From NCBI RefSeq assembly GCF_009769385.1, contig NZ_ML775962.1, positions 190,955 to 254,954 of the forward strand: a DNA stretch of 64,000 nucleotides, read 5' to 3'. A program made the position numbers and the translations under genes. Shown one piece after another: positions 50,678 through 60,722 of the stretch; the first letter of the stretch is position 1, and the number at the start of each line of letters is the position of its first letter. A model generated the notes under the pieces. The model was not told the DNA's origin and ran no database searches. It saw only the letters and a list, made by a program, of their open reading frames with translations. Source of the stretch: Saccharothrix deserti. Lineage in GTDB: Bacteria > Actinomycetota > Actinomycetes > Mycobacteriales > Pseudonocardiaceae.

Positions 50678-50710
50678 TCGTCGTACGTGGAGAGCATGCG
50701 GGCGGGCGTT

Positions 50711-50773
50711 GGGTGATGTCGGCGGTCCGCGTGGCCGGCACTCCGGCTGCGCGACCCCGCGCGGACATCACCC
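50711..50773 (-). terminator. Long hairpin downstream of glpD
   Basis: The perfect 10-bp arms gggtgatgtc (50711-50720) and gacatcaccc (50764-50773) enclose GC-rich sequence that can pair further (gtccgcg/cgcggac). It lies 14 bp past the glpD stop on the minus strand and probably ends the glycerol operon. Confidence 0.65.
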
Positions 50774-50786
50774 GCTCGCTCGTCCT

Positions 50787-52328
50787 CTACACGATGGCCT
50801 TGGCCAAGAACCGGCCCGTGCGCTCACGCACCGAAGGCGTGTCCAGCCCGCGCACCACGACCGTGGTCCGCCGCCGCAGCACGTCGTCCACCTCGGTCGC
50901 CCACTCGTACCGCTGGGCGTGCGCCACCTGGGCCCAGATGTCCGGCCCGTCGGGGTGCACCCGGTCGAGCAACGACGGGTCGTCCAGTGCCAGCGCCAGC
51001 ACCTCGTGGCTCACCGTGCCGTAGTGCGTGGCGAGGTGCCGGAGCACGTCCTCCGGCAACGACGGCAGCTCACGACCCAGCTGTGCGCTCACCCGTTCGG
51101 GTAGAGCCGCACCCGGCAAGGCCGCCGGTACGCCGTCGAACGCGTGCGCCAGATCGCGCCCCAACGCCTCGCCGACCCGGGCCAGAACCGAAGCGCCGAT
51201 GCGGCGGAACGTGGTCCACTTGCCGCCCGCCACGCTGATCATCCCGCCGCGCCCGCTGGTGATCACGGTCTCGCGCTTGGCGTGGCTGGTGTCGCCGGAC
51301 CCGCCGGGCAGCACCCGCAGCCCCGCGAACGTGTACGCCAACCGGGAGCGGTCCAGGGCCTCGGGGGAGATGCCCACCGACGCCTCGCCCAGGATCTGGT
51401 CGATGTCGGCCTGCGAGCACCGCACGTCGGCCGGGTCGCCCTCGTACGCCTCGTCGGTCGTGCCGAGCAGCAACTGCCCTTCCCACGGGATGGCGAACGA
51501 CACCCGCACGTCGTCCACCGGGATGGTCATCGCCGCACGCCACGGCGTGTCCGTCCGGAGCACCAGGTGCGCGCCCTTGGACAGCCGGATGCTCGGCGCG
51601 GCCGACGCGTCCTCCATCCGCCGCAACGCGTCCAGCCACGGCCCGGTCGCGTTGACCACCACCGACGCGTCCAGGTCGAACGCCGAGCCGTCCACGCGAT
51701 CGCGCAGCTCGACACCGGTCACCAGAGCACCGCGCTTGCGCAGCCCCACCACCTCGACGTGGTTGAGCAGCACCGCACCGGCCTCGGCCGCCGCCCGTGC
51801 CGCCGTGATGGCCACGCGCGAGTCGTTCATCTGGTGGTCGTAGTACAGCGCCGCCCCGCGCAAGCCATCGGTCCGCAGGTGTGGCACGTACTCGACCGCC
51901 CGCCGCGCCGACAGCACCTTGCCCATGCCGTCGCCGAACCCGGACAGCGCCGAGTACAGCATCACCCCCGCACCGAGCACCGGCCGAGAGTGCGGCCCGC
52001 CCCGGTACACCGGCACCAGGAACGGCAGCGGCCGGACCAGGTGCGGCGCCAGGTGGTCGCCCAACGCGCGCCGCTCGGCGTGGTTCTCCCGCACCATCGG
52101 CACCGCGCTCGGGCCCATCGCCAGGTACCGCAGCCCGCCGTGCACGAGCTTGGACGACGCGCTGGACGTGGCGCCGGCGAAGTCGCCCGCCTCCACCAGC
52201 GCCACCCGCAGGCCCGACCGGGCCGCCGCCCACGTGGTGGCGATGCCCAGCGCACCGCCACCGATCACGACCAGGTCGAAGGCGCCGTGTCCCAGCGCCT
52301 CGCGCGCCCTGGCCCGTTGCTCACTCAT
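50787..52328 (-). CDS. glpD: Glycerol-3-phosphate dehydrogenase (FAD)
   Basis: 513 residues, membrane-associated flavoenzyme oxidising sn-glycerol-3-phosphate to dihydroxyacetone phosphate and passing electrons to quinone. FAD motif [54 protein letters not shown] and [11 protein letters not shown] are typical, and a C-terminal helical domain follows. ATG at 52328 (MSEQRAR) overlaps the glpK end by 8 bp, so glpK-glpD are coupled. Confidence 0.96.
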   Translation of the reverse strand: MSEQRARAREALGHGAFDLVVIGGGALGIATTWAAARSGLRVALVEAGDFAGATSSASSKLVHGGLRYLAMGPSAVPMVRENHAERRALGDHLAPHLVRPLPFLVPVYRGGPHSRPVLGAGVMLYSALSGFGDGMGKVLSARRAVEYVPHLRTDGLRGAALYYDHQMNDSRVAITAARAAAEAGAVLLNHVEVVGLRKRGALVTGVELRDRVDGSAFDLDASVVVNATGPWLDALRRMEDASAAPSIRLSKGAHLVLRTDTPWRAAMTIPVDDVRVSFAIPWEGQLLLGTTDEAYEGDPADVRCSQADIDQILGEASVGISPEALDRSRLAYTFAGLRVLPGGSGDTSHAKRETVITSGRGGMISVAGGKWTTFRRIGASVLARVGEALGRDLAHAFDGVPAALPGAALPERVSAQLGRELPSLPEDVLRHLATHYGTVSHEVLALALDDPSLLDRVHPDGPDIWAQVAHAQRYEWATEVDDVLRRRTTVVVRGLDTPSVRERTGRFLAKAIV

Positions 52329-53811
52329 CGTTGTCGTCCTCGTCAATCCAGCCGACGGTCCGCTCGACCGCCTTCTTCCACTTGCGGTAGCCCTTGTCGC
52401 GCGTCTTCGCGTCCATGGTCGGCAGCCACTCGGCGGCCTTGTGCCAGTTCGCCCGCAACGTCTCGGTGTCCGACCAGTAGCCGACCGCGAGCCCCGCCGC
52501 GTAGGCCGCGCCCAGGCACGTGGTCTCGGCGACGATCGGCCGCACCACCGGCACGTCCAGCACGTCCGACAGGAAGCCCATGAGCAGGTTGTTCGCCGTC
52601 ATGCCGCCGTCGACCTTCAACGCGACCAGCTCGACGCCCGAGTCGGCGTTCATCGCGTCCACGACCTCGCGGGTCTGCCACGCGGTCGCCTCCAGCACCG
52701 CGCGGGCGATGTGGCCCTTGTCGATGTAGCCGGTCAGTCCCGCGATGATGCCGCGCGCGTCCGACCGCCAGTGCGGCGCGAACAGGCCGGAGAACGCGGG
52801 CACGAAGTACGCGCCGCCGTTGTCCTCGACGGACCGGGCGAGCGTCTCGATCTCGGGAGCGCTGGAGATCAGCCCCATCTTGTCCCGGAACCACTGCACC
52901 AGCGCGCCGGTCACCGCGATCGCGCCTTCCAGCGCGTACGCCGCGGGCTGGTCGCCGATCTTGTAGCCGACCGTGGTGAGCAGGCCGTTCTCCGAGACGA
53001 CCGGCTTGTCACCGGTGTTGACCAGCAGGAAGCTGCCGGTGCCGTAGGTGCACTTGCCCTCACCGGGCGAGTAGCAGGTCTGGCCGAACAGCGCCGCCTG
53101 CTGGTCGCCGAGCGCGGACGCCACCGGGACGCCTTCCAGCGTGCCGGTCGCGGTGCCGTAGACCTCGGCGGACGAGCGGATCTCCGGCAGCATCGCCTTG
53201 GGCACGCCGATCGCGTCGACCAGCTCGTCGTCCCAGTCCAGCGTCTCCAGGTTCATCAGCATGGTGCGGCTGGCGTTGGTGACGTCGGTGACGTGGCGGC
53301 CGGTGAGCTTCCAGATCAGCCAGGTGTCCATGGTGCCGAACAGCACCTCGCCGCGTTCGCCGCGCTCGCGCAGGCCGTCGACGTGGTCGAGCAGCCAGCG
53401 GACCTTGGGGCCGGAGAAGTAGGTGGCCAGCGGCAGGCCGCACTTCTCCCGGAACCGGTTCTGCTCGCCCAGTTCCTTGACCAGCTGGTCGGTGCGGGTG
53501 TCCTGCCAGACGATCGCGTTGTGCACGGGCTTGCCGGTGGCCTTGTCCCACACCAGCGTGGTCTCGCGCTGGTTGGTGATGCCGACGGCGGCCAGGTCGT
53601 GCACGGTCAGCGACGCCTTCTGCAGCGCGCCGTGCACGACGTCCAGCACGTTGGCCCAGATCTCCTCGGCGTCGTGCTCGACCCAGCCGGGCTTGGGGAA
53701 GATCTGCCGGTGCTCCTTCTGCGCCACGGACACGATCGCGCCCCCGTGGTCGAAGACGATGCACCGGGACGAGGTGGTGCCCTGGTCGATGGCGGCGATG
53801 TAGGTGCTCAC
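52321..53811 (-). CDS. glpK: Glycerol kinase
   Basis: 496 residues, FGGY kinase. It phosphorylates glycerol with ATP in the cytoplasm. [15 protein letters not shown] is the ATP-site start; [40 protein letters not shown] (glycerol contacts) and [20 protein letters not shown] follow. GTG at 53811 is chosen because GAGGAG sits 8 nt upstream; an ATG 15 nt earlier overlaps that site. Lies 19 bp after glpF. Confidence 0.97.
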   Translation of the reverse strand: MSTYIAAIDQGTTSSRCIVFDHGGAIVSVAQKEHRQIFPKPGWVEHDAEEIWANVLDVVHGALQKASLTVHDLAAVGITNQRETTLVWDKATGKPVHNAIVWQDTRTDQLVKELGEQNRFREKCGLPLATYFSGPKVRWLLDHVDGLRERGERGEVLFGTMDTWLIWKLTGRHVTDVTNASRTMLMNLETLDWDDELVDAIGVPKAMLPEIRSSAEVYGTATGTLEGVPVASALGDQQAALFGQTCYSPGEGKCTYGTGSFLLVNTGDKPVVSENGLLTTVGYKIGDQPAAYALEGAIAVTGALVQWFRDKMGLISSAPEIETLARSVEDNGGAYFVPAFSGLFAPHWRSDARGIIAGLTGYIDKGHIARAVLEATAWQTREVVDAMNADSGVELVALKVDGGMTANNLLMGFLSDVLDVPVVRPIVAETTCLGAAYAAGLAVGYWSDTETLRANWHKAAEWLPTMDAKTRDKGYRKWKKAVERTVGWIDEDDNDE

Positions 53812-53830
53812 GGGCTTGCTCCTCATTGGC

Positions 53831-54541
53831 TCAGAAGACGGCGATGTCGACGAGACCGGCGATTGCTCCACCGATCAGCGGACCAACGACGGGGATCCAG
53901 GCGTATCCCCAGTCCGATGCACCCTTCCCGGGGATCGGCAGGACGGCGTGCGCGATGCGGGGACCGAGGTCGCGCGCGGGGTTGATGGCGTAGCCGGTGG
54001 GCCCGCCGAGGGACATGCCGATGCCGACGACCAGCAGGGCGACGATCAGCACACCGGTGCCGGAGGTCTCCAGGCCCTTGGTCTGGCCGGTCGCCAGGAT
54101 GACGAACACCAGCACGAACGTGGCGATGACCTCGGTGGTCAGGTTCTGCGCGCGGTGGCGGATCTCGGGGCCGGTGGCGAAGATGCCGAGCACTTCGCCG
54201 GTGTTGGCGCGGAACTGGCCGAGGTAGGCGAGGTAGCACAGGACGGCGCCGGTGAACGCGCCGAGGAACTGGGCGGCCAGGTACAGCGGGACGGTGCTCC
54301 AGTCGCCGTTGTGGATGGCCAGGCCGAGCGTGACGGCCGGGTTGAGGTGCGCGCCGGACAGCGGTGCGACGGCGTAGGCGCCCGCGAGCACCGCGAAGCC
54401 CCAGCCGAACGTGATCACCACCCAGCCCGCGCCGTTCGACTTGGACTTCGCCAACACCACGCCCGCGACGACGCCGTTGCCGAGCAGCAACAGCAGTGCG
54501 GTGCCCAGGAACTCACCGATGAAGATCGACTGGTTGGTCAT
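53831..54541 (-). CDS. glpF: Glycerol uptake facilitator (aquaglyceroporin)
   Basis: 236 residues, six helices. Both NPA motifs are present: [16 protein letters not shown] and [39 protein letters not shown] is the N-terminal helix. It lets glycerol diffuse in. First structural gene after the regulator; ATG at 54541, with a GylR-type operator 29 bp upstream. Confidence 0.96.
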   Translation of the reverse strand: MTNQSIFIGEFLGTALLLLLGNGVVAGVVLAKSKSNGAGWVVITFGWGFAVLAGAYAVAPLSGAHLNPAVTLGLAIHNGDWSTVPLYLAAQFLGAFTGAVLCYLAYLGQFRANTGEVLGIFATGPEIRHRAQNLTTEVIATFVLVFVILATGQTKGLETSGTGVLIVALLVVGIGMSLGGPTGYAINPARDLGPRIAHAVLPIPGKGASDWGYAWIPVVGPLIGGAIAGLVDIAVF

Positions 54542-54569
54542 CCACGCGCCCTCTCTGGCCTGAATGCCG

Positions 54570-54584
54570 TTCGACAATGTCGTA
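54570..54584. promoter_or_regulatory. GylR-type operator upstream of glpF
   Basis: ttcgac-aat-gtcgta, a near-perfect inverted repeat that matches the operator at 55430 in 13 of 15 positions; it lies in the 103-bp gap before glpF. Confidence 0.7.
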
Positions 54585-54644
54585 CGGTGCGCGTGAATCC
54601 TGTGCCGACGCTCACAAGATGTCAACCCTTCGGAAACGCCGCTT

Positions 54645-55406
54645 TTACCAGGGGATGGCGCCGAGCTCACGCGAGATGGACCGCGCGGCCTCGCGCACGT
54701 AGGACACCAGTTCGGTGCGCGGCTGCTTCTTCTCGTCGCACAGCCGCTCGACCGGTCCCGATATCCCGACCGCGCCCACGGTCACCGCCCGCCGGTCCCG
54801 GATGGGTGCCGCCAGCGACACCTCGCCCTCGACCAGCTCTTCGACGTCCGATGCCCAGCCACGCTGTCTGACCTGCTCCAACGCCTCGCCGAGCCGGTCG
54901 AGGTCGGTGATCGTGGCGGGGGTGTAGGCCTTGAGCGGTTCGTCGTCGGTGAGGCCGACGGGGTCGTCGGCGAGCAGGACCTTGCCCAGCGCGCTGGCGT
55001 GCGAGGGGAGCAGGGCGCCGACTTCGAGGACCTGGCGGGAGTTGTCCGGCCGGAACACGTGGTGCACGACCAGGACCTGGTTCTCGTGCAGGGTGCCGAT
55101 GCGGACGCTCTCCATGCTGCGCGAGGCCAGCGAGTCCGACCAGTTCAGCGCACGTGTGCGCAGCTCGTTGCCGTCCAGGTAGCTGCTGCCGATGTGGAAC
55201 AGCGCCGCGCCGAGCTGGTACTTGCCCGTGTCCGGCGACTGCTCCACGAACCCGACCAGCTGCAACGTCCGCAATATCCCGTGCACGGTCGGTTTGGGCA
55301 GTCCGAGCGCTCGGGCGAGCTCCGCGACCCCCATCCGACGCGCACCACTGGCCAGCAGCCGCAACACCGCGGCTGCCCGTTCGATGGATTGGATGGGGCC
55401 GGGCAC
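54645..55406 (-). CDS. gylR: IclR family regulator of glycerol metabolism (GylR-like)
   Basis: 253 residues. N-terminal winged helix [46 protein letters not shown]-terminal IclR effector domain ([42 protein letters not shown]). The order regulator-facilitator-kinase-dehydrogenase matches gylR-gylCAB of Streptomyces coelicolor, where GylR represses the operon and glycerol-3-phosphate is the likely inducer. GTG at 55406. One matching operator lies before this gene and one before glpF. Confidence 0.93.
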   Translation of the reverse strand: MPGPIQSIERAAAVLRLLASGARRMGVAELARALGLPKPTVHGILRTLQLVGFVEQSPDTGKYQLGAALFHIGSSYLDGNELRTRALNWSDSLASRSMESVRIGTLHENQVLVVHHVFRPDNSRQVLEVGALLPSHASALGKVLLADDPVGLTDDEPLKAYTPATITDLDRLGEALEQVRQRGWASDVEELVEGEVSLAAPIRDRRAVTVGAVGISGPVERLCDEKKQPRTELVSYVREAARSISRELGAIPW

Positions 55407-55429
55407 GGGATCACTCTAGCGCGAAACTG

Positions 55430-55444
55430 TTCGACTATGTCGAA
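55430..55444. promoter_or_regulatory. GylR-type operator upstream of the regulator
   Basis: ttcgac-tat-gtcgaa, a perfect 6-bp inverted repeat with a 3-bp spacer, 24 bp before the regulator start; autoregulation is likely. Confidence 0.75.
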
Positions 55445-55556
55445 TGCTGCTGGGTCAGTGCCCCGAGTGCGGCGACACGTACTTCAGTCACCGCTCGTCA
55501 CGAAGGTCGACGTACGGGTGGTACAGGGCGATCGGTGACCGCCGGTGTGCCACGGG

Positions 55557-56453
55557 TCAGAGGTCGAGTGACCAGGTCTGTGCCTCCACGTCACGGCCGA
55601 ATCGACGTTCCGGGGTGCTCTTGTCCAACGTGAAGCCGACCTTCTCGTAGATGTGCCGTGACGCCGCCGGCCCGCTCACGGTCCACAGCACCATCCGCTC
55701 GTACCCGACCCGGCGGGCGAAGCGGAGGCATTCGTCCACCAGGCGCGCACCGATGCCCAGACCCCGCGCGGAGGGCTCGACCAGCAGCATGCGCAGCTTG
55801 GCGGTCCGGTCGTCCGCCCGCACGCAGAAGATCGACCCCACCGGCTCGCCGTCGATCTCGGCGATCCACGCCGCCTCGTGGTCGGGGGAGTGGTTCTCGA
55901 CGTACTCGCCCGCGACCCGCGCCACCATCGCCTCGAAGGTCTGGTCGAAGCCGTGCTCCTCCGCGTACCGCACCCCGTGCCGGTTCACCACCCACCCGAT
56001 GTCACCCGGCCGCAGGGGGCGCAGCAGGTAGGCGCGGGGCGCGGCGGTGAGCAGGCGTTCGATCTTGCGCATGGCGGCGACCAGGTCCGAGCGGTCCGAG
56101 GGCGACAGCTTGTCCAGCAGCGCGCCGATCTCGGCGTCGGAACGGGCGTTCAGCTCGGCGAACACCGACTTCCCACGCGAGGTCAACGTGACGACGTGGC
56201 GGCGCGAGTCACGCGAGGACGGTGCGCGGGTGACCAGGCCGTCACGGTCGAAGCCGGTCAGGATGCGGCTGAGGTAGCCGGCGTCGAGGTTCAGGGCGGC
56301 CCGCAGCGCCGGCACCTCGCACGGGCCGGTGGCCAGTTCGAACAGCACCCGGACCTCGGTCAGCGAGTACGGCGACGCGAGGTAGCTCCGGTCCAGCACG
56401 CCGATCACGCCGGTGTAGAAGCGGTTGAACGCCCGCACTTCCGCGACCGCCAT
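55557..56453 (-). CDS. MarR-GNAT fusion protein (regulator plus acetyltransferase)
   Basis: 298 residues. Residues 1-145 are a MarR winged helix (YLASPYSLTEVRVLFELATGPCEVPALRAALNLDAGYLSRILTGFDRDGLV; RDSRRHVVTLTSRGKSVF). Residues 150-298 are a GNAT domain (LRPLRPGDIGWVVNRHGVRYAEEHG; acetyl-CoA loop EPSARGLGIGARLVDECLRFAR). Such bifunctional proteins are known in many bacteria but their substrates are mostly undefined. ATG at 56453 follows GAGGGAG by 6 nt. Two gttgac-type palindromes overlap its promoter, so it very likely controls itself. Confidence 0.93.
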   Translation of the reverse strand: MAVAEVRAFNRFYTGVIGVLDRSYLASPYSLTEVRVLFELATGPCEVPALRAALNLDAGYLSRILTGFDRDGLVTRAPSSRDSRRHVVTLTSRGKSVFAELNARSDAEIGALLDKLSPSDRSDLVAAMRKIERLLTAAPRAYLLRPLRPGDIGWVVNRHGVRYAEEHGFDQTFEAMVARVAGEYVENHSPDHEAAWIAEIDGEPVGSIFCVRADDRTAKLRMLLVEPSARGLGIGARLVDECLRFARRVGYERMVLWTVSGPAASRHIYEKVGFTLDKSTPERRFGRDVEAQTWSLDL

Positions 56454-56454
56454 C

Positions 56455-56490
56455 GTTGACTCCCTCAACATGACCGTTGACTTGGTCAAC
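56455..56490. promoter_or_regulatory. Paired MarR-type operators before the MarR-GNAT gene
   Basis: gttgac-ttg-gtcaac (56476-56490) is a perfect inverted repeat. A second weaker copy, gttga-ctccc-tcaac (56455-56469), overlaps the ribosome site. Centres are 21 bp apart, two helical turns. Confidence 0.8.
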
Positions 56491-56671
56491 TATAACCCGG
56501 TGGTCGGTGGCCCGCCAAAGCGGCCAACCGAGGGCGGAAACCCTTCTGTGCCAGCTGAAACCTCCTTTACGGGGGTCGCCCAACCGGGCTGGATCGATGG
56601 CCGCGTTAGGCCGTTCGGAGCAGACTCGCCAAGGGTGTGGTCTACGAGTGGCTTCCGAAAGGAGTCGATGG

Positions 56672-57730
56672 ATGAGGACCCGAGTACTTGCCGCGGTAGG
56701 CGCGGTCGTCGCCGCCGTGCTTACACCCGCGACCGCGAACGCCGTATCGATGACCGTGGTGGCCCAGGGACTTGACAACCCGCGCGGCCTCGCGTTCGCG
56801 CAGGACGGTGCGCTGTACGTCACCGAGGCCGGCAGAGGAGGGGAAGGGCCCTGCTTCCCCGGCCCGGAAGGCGACGAAGTGTGCTTCGGCGATTCCGGCG
56901 CCATCACGAAAGTCGCTCACGACAAGCAGAGCCGGGCGATCAGCGGTCTGCCCTCGCTCGCCGCGCCGGACGGCTCCGGCGCGCTCGGCCCGAGCGACGT
57001 GACCCCGGACGGGCTCGGCGGGCTGTTCTTCACCGTCGGCCTGGGCGCCGACCCCGCCCTGCGCGACGAGCTGCCGCCACTCGGCCGGAACGCGTCCGCC
57101 TGGCTGCTGGACGGGCGCCGCGGCACCTGGGAGCAGGTGGCCGACATCGGCGCGTACGAGGCGGAGGTGAACCCGGACGGCGGCGAGCCGGACACCAACC
57201 CCAACTCGGTGGTCGGCTCGCCGATCTTCCAGGTCGTCGTCGACGCCGGCGGCAACTCCCTGCTGAAGACCACGCGCCACGGGATCTCGACGCTCGCGGT
57301 CTTCGACACCCGGGAGATCGACGGCCAGCCGTACCAGGCCGTGCCGACCTCGGTCGTGCGCGGCAAGGACAACGCCTACTACGTCGGTGAGCTCACCGGC
57401 TTCCCCTTCCCGCCGGGCAAGGCACGCGTGCACCGCGTCGTGCCGGGGCACGCGCCCACGGTGTTCGCCGAAGGGTTCACCAACATCATCGACGTCGGCT
57501 TCGACGCCAAGGACAGGCTCTACGTGCTGGAGATCTCGCACAACGGGCTGCTCTCGGGCGACCCGACCGGCGCGCTGATCCGGGTCGACCACGACGGCTC
57601 GCGCACGATCATCGCCTCGGAAGGGCTGATCATGCCCGGTGGCCTCGCGATCCGCGGCGACTCGGCCTACGTGTCCAACTGCGGCGTGTGCCCCGGAGGC
57701 GGCACGGTCGTCCGCATCCCGCTCCATTGA
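56672..57730 (+). CDS. Secreted ScyD/ScyE family beta-propeller-like protein
   Basis: 352 residues. Signal peptide 1-24 (AAVGAVVAAVLTPATANA). SMTVVAQGLDNPRGLAFAQDGALYVTEAG and EGPCFPGPEGDEVCFGDSGAITKV match the ScyD/ScyE family, whose name comes from the cyanobacterial scytonemin cluster; the actinobacterial role is unknown. NHL-like blades (NIIDVGFDAKDRLYVLEIS, PGGLAIRGDSAYVSNCGVCPGGGTVVRI) suggest a six-bladed propeller with paired cysteines. ATG at 56672 follows AAAGGAG. It is divergent from the MarR-GNAT gene. Confidence 0.88.
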   Translation: MRTRVLAAVGAVVAAVLTPATANAVSMTVVAQGLDNPRGLAFAQDGALYVTEAGRGGEGPCFPGPEGDEVCFGDSGAITKVAHDKQSRAISGLPSLAAPDGSGALGPSDVTPDGLGGLFFTVGLGADPALRDELPPLGRNASAWLLDGRRGTWEQVADIGAYEAEVNPDGGEPDTNPNSVVGSPIFQVVVDAGGNSLLKTTRHGISTLAVFDTREIDGQPYQAVPTSVVRGKDNAYYVGELTGFPFPPGKARVHRVVPGHAPTVFAEGFTNIIDVGFDAKDRLYVLEISHNGLLSGDPTGALIRVDHDGSRTIIASEGLIMPGGLAIRGDSAYVSNCGVCPGGGTVVRIPLH

Positions 57731-57738
57731 CGGGTCCC

Positions 57739-57767
57739 GGTTGGCCGCGCGATCGGCGCGGCCAACC
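57739..57767. terminator. Terminator between ScyD-like and PAP2-DGK genes
   Basis: The 11-bp arms ggttggccgcg and cgcggccaacc with a 7-nt loop lie between two convergent genes. Confidence 0.82.
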
Positions 57768-57809
57768 GCCGTCGCCTGTCATCCAATCGAGCGAACACCG
57801 GCGACATGC

Positions 57810-59243
57810 TCAGTTCGGGGATCGGTAGACGGCCAAGGCCGCCGGCCGGGCGCGGAACTCGAACGTGGACCCGGTGGGGCCGACCTCGCCGTCCGTCGCG
57901 ATCGCCACCGCGCCGTCGAGCAGCCGCACGTCCAGCCACCGCGTTTCCAGGTGCCGGTACGTGCGACTGCGGTGCAGGGAGCCGAGCAGGGCGCCGACGA
58001 AGAACCGCGCCCGCGAGAACCGGGTGTCGGCGCGGATGTACCGGACGTCCATCAGCCCCGCGTCCAGGGCGGGCCGCATGGTCGGCGCGAAGCCCTTCGG
58101 CCGGTACGGGCCGTTGCCGACGAACAGCATCCACACCAGCTGCGGCTCGCCGTTCAGCTCCACCCGCAACGGGCGCGACGTGCGCAGCACCCGGGCCAGC
58201 GCGATCGCCGCCGCCGGCCACTTGCCCCACTTGTCCTGCAACTTCTCCCGCAGCCGCACCATGTCGGGGTAGCCGCCGAGGCTCGCCGTGTTGACGAACC
58301 AGCGCGGCGGCGCGCCGTCCACGGTCACGGCGGCCAGGTCCACCAGCACACCGTCACCGTCCGCGACGGCCCGCGCGGTCTCGTGCAGCCCGTGCACGCC
58401 GACGTCCCGGGCGAAGTGGTTCAACGTCCCGGCCGGGATCAGCGCCAACGGCAGCCTGTTCGCCGCGGCCAGCGCCGCGACCGCGGCCACCGAGCCGTCA
58501 CCGCCCGCCACACCCAATGCGCGCGGAGCGTGATCGGCGATCACCGTGTCGAGATCCTCGATTCCCACGATCGTGGCTTTCGGCCATTCCTGCGTCAGAG
58601 CGTCCGTCGGGTCCACCCCGCCCAGGCCCGCGCTCGGGTTCACCACGACGACCAGACCCTCGCCGTCGACCAGCGCCTCCAACTCCTGGTGCTCGCGCGC
58701 CGACGCGGCCTCGGTCCGCCCCAGCGGCCACCAACGCCTGGTCAGCAGGGCCGCGCCGACCCCGATCGCGGTGCCGGCGGCCACGTCCGACGGCCAGTGC
58801 ACGCCCGTGTGCACCCGCGAATAGGCCACCGCCGCCGCGACCGGCGCGACCGCCGCCGCCAACCCGGGCGACTCCATCGCCACCGCCGTGGTGAACGCCG
58901 CCGCCGACGCCGCGTGCCCGGACGGGAACGACGAGGACGTGGGCCGCCTGGTCAGCCTGCGCGGCACCAGCAGCAGGTCGGCGGCAGGCCTGCGGCGCGG
59001 GAACAACCGCTTCGCCACCAGGCTCGAACTGAAGCTCGCGCCCGCGATCGCGGCCACCCCGCGCAGCGCCGCACGCCTGGTCACGCCCTTGCGCACGGCC
59101 AGCACGCCGGCCACGGCGAGCCACAAGACGCTGTGGTTAGCGGCTCGTGACAATCTCTTCATTCCGTGATCGACACGCGAGGGGCGCAAGGCGCCGGAAC
59201 GCCTCATCAGGGCCAGGTCCAGGCGGTTCACTCGTCGAAGCAC
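57810..59243 (-). CDS. PAP2 phosphatase-diacylglycerol kinase fusion
   Basis: About 477 residues. The N-terminal PAP2 domain has the three motifs KRLFPRRRPAADL, SFPSGHAASAAAF and SRVHTGVHWPSDV within membrane helices. The C-terminal half is a DAGK_cat lipid kinase: VVVVNPSAGLGG, GVAGGDGSVAAVAALA, ALIPAGTLNHFARDVG. The protein could both remove and add phosphate on lipids at the membrane; similar fusions occur in actinobacteria. The start is uncertain: GTG 59243 or GTG 59231. The N-terminal RLDLALMRRSG helix argues against the ATG at 59162. It is divergent from pafA. Confidence 0.92.
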   Translation of the reverse strand: MLRRVNRLDLALMRRSGALRPSRVDHGMKRLSRAANHSVLWLAVAGVLAVRKGVTRRAALRGVAAIAGASFSSSLVAKRLFPRRRPAADLLLVPRRLTRRPTSSSFPSGHAASAAAFTTAVAMESPGLAAAVAPVAAAVAYSRVHTGVHWPSDVAAGTAIGVGAALLTRRWWPLGRTEAASAREHQELEALVDGEGLVVVVNPSAGLGGVDPTDALTQEWPKATIVGIEDLDTVIADHAPRALGVAGGDGSVAAVAALAAANRLPLALIPAGTLNHFARDVGVHGLHETARAVADGDGVLVDLAAVTVDGAPPRWFVNTASLGGYPDMVRLREKLQDKWGKWPAAAIALARVLRTSRPLRVELNGEPQLVWMLFVGNGPYRPKGFAPTMRPALDAGLMDVRYIRADTRFSRARFFVGALLGSLHRSRTYRHLETRWLDVRLLDGAVAIATDGEVGPTGSTFEFRARPAALAVYRSPN

Positions 59244-59323
59244 ACAAGAACGTTATCCGCGAAATCGGTGCGACGCCCGATTGGATCACTGAGGAAAGTG
59301 CCGAATGCGCCTACTGTTGAGGG

Positions 59324-60682
59324 ATGCAGCGGCGGATCTTCGGCATTGAGACTGAGTTCGGGGTGACCTGCACCTTCCACGGGCAGCGCAGGCTGTCCCC
59401 GGATGAGGTCGCGCGTTATCTGTTCCGCCGGGTCGTCTCGTGGGGACGCTCGTCGAACGTCTTCCTGCGCAACGGCTCTCGGCTCTACCTGGACGTGGGC
59501 TCGCACCCGGAGTACGCGACCGCGGAATGCGACGACCTCGCCCAGCTCGTGACGCATGACAAGGCTGGTGAGCGGATCCTCGAGGACCTGCTCGTCGACG
59601 CCGAGCGCAGGCTCGCCGACGAGGGCATCGGGGGAGACATCTTCCTGTTCAAGAACAACACCGACTCCGCGGGCAACTCCTACGGTTGCCACGAGAACTA
59701 CCTGGTCGCGCGGGCGGGGGAGTTCTCCCGCATCGCCGACGTCCTGCTGCCGTTCCTGGTGACCCGGCAGCTCATCTGCGGCGCGGGCAAGGTGCTCCAG
59801 ACGCCGCGCGGGGCGGTCTACTGCCTGTCGCAGCGGGCCGAGCACATCTGGGAGGGCGTGTCCAGCGCGACCACCCGGTCCAGGCCGATCATCAACACCC
59901 GGGACGAGCCGCACGCCGACGCGGAGCGCTACCGCAGGCTGCACGTCATCGTGGGCGACTCGAACATGTCCGAGGTGACCACGCTGCTCAAGGTGGGCAG
60001 CGCGAACCTGGTGCTCGAGATGATCGAGCAGGGCGTCCAGTTCCGCGACTTCAGCCTGGACAACCCGATCCGCGCCATCCGCGAGATCAGCCACGACCTG
60101 ACCGGCAGGCGCACCGTGCGGCTGGCGGGCGGCAAGGAGGCCTCGGCGCTGGACATCCAGCGCGAGTACTACGAGCGCGCGGTGGAGCACGTGGCCAAGC
60201 GGGCGCCGGACCCGATGGCCGAACGGGTGCTGGAGCTGTGGGGCCGCACGCTGGACGCGGTCGAGGCCGAGGACCTGTCCAAGATCGACCGGGAGATCGA
60301 CTGGGCCATCAAGTACCGGCTGATGGAGCGCTACCAGGCCAAGCACGACATGGACCTGTCCAACCCGCGCATCGCCCAGCTCGACCTCGCCTACCACGAC
60401 ATCCGCCGCGGTCGGGGCATCTTCGACCTGCTCCAGCGCAAGGACCAGGTGGAACGGGTCACCGACGACGGTGAGATCGAGGCCGCCAAGGACACCCCGC
60501 CGCAGACCACGCGGGCCAAGCTGCGCGGTGACTTCATCGCCGCCGCGCAGGCCGCGGGCCGTGACTTCACCGTGGACTGGGTGCACCTGAAGCTGAACGA
60601 CCAGGCACAGCGGACCGTGTTGTGCAAGGACCCGTTCCGAGCAGTGGACGAACGCGTTGAGCGGTTGATCTCGTCTCTCTAG
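59324..60682 (+). CDS. pafA: Pup-protein ligase
   Basis: 452 residues, glutamine-synthetase-like fold. It phosphorylates the C-terminal Glu of Pup and couples it to substrate lysine. [16 protein letters not shown] holds the ATP/Mg motif; the catalytic Asp is in [37 protein letters not shown] follows. It lacks the Dop insertion. ATG at 59324 follows TTGAGGG. Nearly 9 kb separates it from prcA, filled by the glycerol operon and others. Confidence 0.98.
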   Translation: MQRRIFGIETEFGVTCTFHGQRRLSPDEVARYLFRRVVSWGRSSNVFLRNGSRLYLDVGSHPEYATAECDDLAQLVTHDKAGERILEDLLVDAERRLADEGIGGDIFLFKNNTDSAGNSYGCHENYLVARAGEFSRIADVLLPFLVTRQLICGAGKVLQTPRGAVYCLSQRAEHIWEGVSSATTRSRPIINTRDEPHADAERYRRLHVIVGDSNMSEVTTLLKVGSANLVLEMIEQGVQFRDFSLDNPIRAIREISHDLTGRRTVRLAGGKEASALDIQREYYERAVEHVAKRAPDPMAERVLELWGRTLDAVEAEDLSKIDREIDWAIKYRLMERYQAKHDMDLSNPRIAQLDLAYHDIRRGRGIFDLLQRKDQVERVTDDGEIEAAKDTPPQTTRAKLRGDFIAAAQAAGRDFTVDWVHLKLNDQAQRTVLCKDPFRAVDERVERLISSL

Positions 60683-60722
60683 CGGTATGCACGGGGAAGG
60701 ATCTTCGTGAGAGTCACACCTC

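Noticed and set aside
53812..53826. glpK start at the ATG at 53826
   Set aside because: That ATG overlaps the GAGGAG ribosome site, which is correctly spaced for GTG 53811, and glycerol kinases begin near [11 protein letters not shown].
55444..55650. Short frame starting MLLGQCPECGDTYFSH with a CxxC pair
   Set aside because: It overlaps the end of the MarR-GNAT gene, lacks a second CxxC and a ribosome site, and turns into non-protein-like sequence after 20 residues.
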